Source: an uncultured Litoreibacter sp. (GTDB lineage: Bacteria; Pseudomonadota; Alphaproteobacteria; Rhodobacterales; Rhodobacteraceae). Taken from it: 64,000 bases of DNA. This document shows positions 63,256 to 64,000 of this stretch, one piece after another. Location of the stretch: contig CANLQL010000003.1 of assembly GCA_947493265.1 (NCBI GenBank), positions 310,001 through 374,000 of the forward strand, in the 5' to 3' direction. The position numbers and the translations under genes are program-made. Within the stretch, counting starts at the first letter, position 1. Each line of letters begins with the position of its first letter. Under the pieces are notes generated by a model. It was not told the DNA's origin. It searched no databases and saw nothing but the letters and a program-made list of their open reading frames with translations.

Positions 63256-64000
63256 TTATTTCAAGCCGTCCCAGCTGGACTGGATTTCTGCGGCAACATC
63301 CGCGGCAGATTTACCGCCCGCATAATCCACCATCCCCGTCCAGAAAGAGCCAGCGCCAACACCCGCAGGCATCAGGTCTGAACCGTCAAAGCGGAACGTT
63401 GTCGCATCGAGCAGGATTTGGCCCTGCTTTTTCAGCGCATCGTTGCCGTAAAGGTCTGTGTTAGCTGACTTCAATGGTGTCAGGAAGCCGGACTGCGACA
63501 TCCACAACTCATGTGCGATCGGTGTTTTCAGGAAGTCGATGAATGCACGCGATGCATCACTATCTTGCGTGATGAAGGCCAGTGTCCCTGCTCCCAAAAC
63601 CGGGTTGCCTAGCCCTTTGCTCTCGTAGCTTGGGAAGTAGAAGAAGTCCGCGTCCAAGCCTAGCTCTGTGCCTTCCGGGAAGAAGGTTGGAATGAACGAC
63701 GCCTGTCGGTGCATGTAGCATTGTGGCGGCGAAGAGAAGATCCCGTCAGGACTGTCTCGAAAATCGGTTGAGGCCACCGCCCCGGCACCACCTGAAACAT
63801 AGGCGTCATTCCGCGCGAAAGCGCCAAACTCATCGATTGCGGCGACGACACGCTCGTCTGTGAACGGAATTTCGTTGGCAACCCAGGCGTCATAGACCTC
63901 GGCTGGCTGGGTGCGCAGCATCATTTCTTCGACCCAGTCGGTTGCAGGCCACCCCGTCGCACCACCTGATCCCAGACCGATACACCAAGGCGTACCGCCA
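63256..64000 (-). CDS. aglE: Alpha-glucoside ABC transporter substrate-binding protein AglE, 5' part missing
   Basis: This is a partial gene: the frame is open from the stop at 63256 to the right edge, and the start lies beyond it. The visible 247 residues include GGTPWCIGLGSGGATGWPAT, DWVEEMMLRTQPAEVYDAWV, PPQCYMHRQASFIPTFFPEG and the tail AAEIQSSWDGLK, as in AglE. It is the periplasmic receptor of aglEFGAK and should carry a signal peptide in the missing part. Confidence 0.92.
   Translation of the reverse strand, partial: GGTPWCIGLGSGGATGWPATDWVEEMMLRTQPAEVYDAWVANEIPFTDERVVAAIDEFGAFARNDAYVSGGAGAVASTDFRDSPDGIFSSPPQCYMHRQASFIPTFFPEGTELGLDADFFYFPSYESKGLGNPVLGAGTLAFITQDSDASRAFIDFLKTPIAHELWMSQSGFLTPLKSANTDLYGNDALKKQGQILLDATTFRFDGSDLMPAGVGAGSFWTGMVDYAGGKSAADVAAEIQSSWDGLK

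Overview
The window looks like a chromosomal segment of a marine Rhodobacterales bacterium (Roseobacter group). The basis is protein content: GapR/DUF2312, the Entner-Doudoroff genes beside an agl alpha-glucoside operon, a ccmABCD set, an MttB-like methyltransferase without an in-frame amber codon, tripartite tricarboxylate (Tct) transport, and a GC-rich genome with dispersed GC-rich intergenic hairpins. No 16S gene is present, so genus and species are not claimed.

Layout. Positions 1-4555 hold the integrase end of an integrative element (prophage or phage-satellite type). All genes are on the minus strand: P4-type tyrosine integrase, AlpA-type excisionase, a helix-turn-helix replication protein with four iteron repeats inside its gene, three small coupled genes, and a tandem-repeat protein gene that runs off the left edge. 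Positions 4556-10900 hold a tricarboxylate uptake locus: the transporter tctCBA, divergent from the two-component system tctDE and an extra periplasmic binding protein. Positions 10901-13344 hold a tRNA-Thr(TGT), a second copy of its 3' half (an integration scar) and a putative restriction-modification pair (C5-methyltransferase plus GIY-YIG nuclease). Positions 13516-16000 hold small conserved genes (gapR, a membrane protein, a B12-binding AerR/PpaA-like protein). Positions 16034-20831 hold a CUT1-type ABC sugar importer operon. Positions 20995-30067 hold a FadJ-like protein with a degraded dehydrogenase half, a three-gene split nitrile hydratase/thiocyanate hydrolase-like operon, an acyltransferase, DUF1223, an ICMT-like protein and aconitase. 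Positions 30256-32542 hold ccmABCD. Positions 32539-35146 hold regulators, sdhE and an aspartate aminotransferase. Positions 35197-38929 hold zwf-pgl-pgi. Positions 39103-47402 hold a radical SAM protein, an HNH nuclease, an esterase, a DNA glycosylase, cobalamin genes (cobK, cbiD, cobA, cobB) and an MFS transporter. Positions 47405-55657 hold cimA, cysS, an aminotransferase, a PEP mutase-like lyase and an MttB-like methyltransferase. Positions 55671-64000 hold edd-eda and aglEFGAK; aglE is cut by the right edge.

How the genes work together. aglEFGK imports alpha-glucosides and AglA hydrolyses them to glucose. Zwf, Pgl, Edd and Eda then take glucose-6-phosphate to pyruvate and glyceraldehyde-3-phosphate. 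The zwf operon and the edd operon lie about 19 kb apart but carry the identical 14-bp LacI-type palindrome in their promoter regions, so they probably form one regulon.

The most unusual signal is at the left edge. A 138-147 bp tandem repeat is a continuous minus-strand reading frame whose copies differ mainly at synonymous positions. Each unit carries a DNA palindrome with a constant GGGAAATTTCCC core and arms that differ between units yet remain self-complementary.
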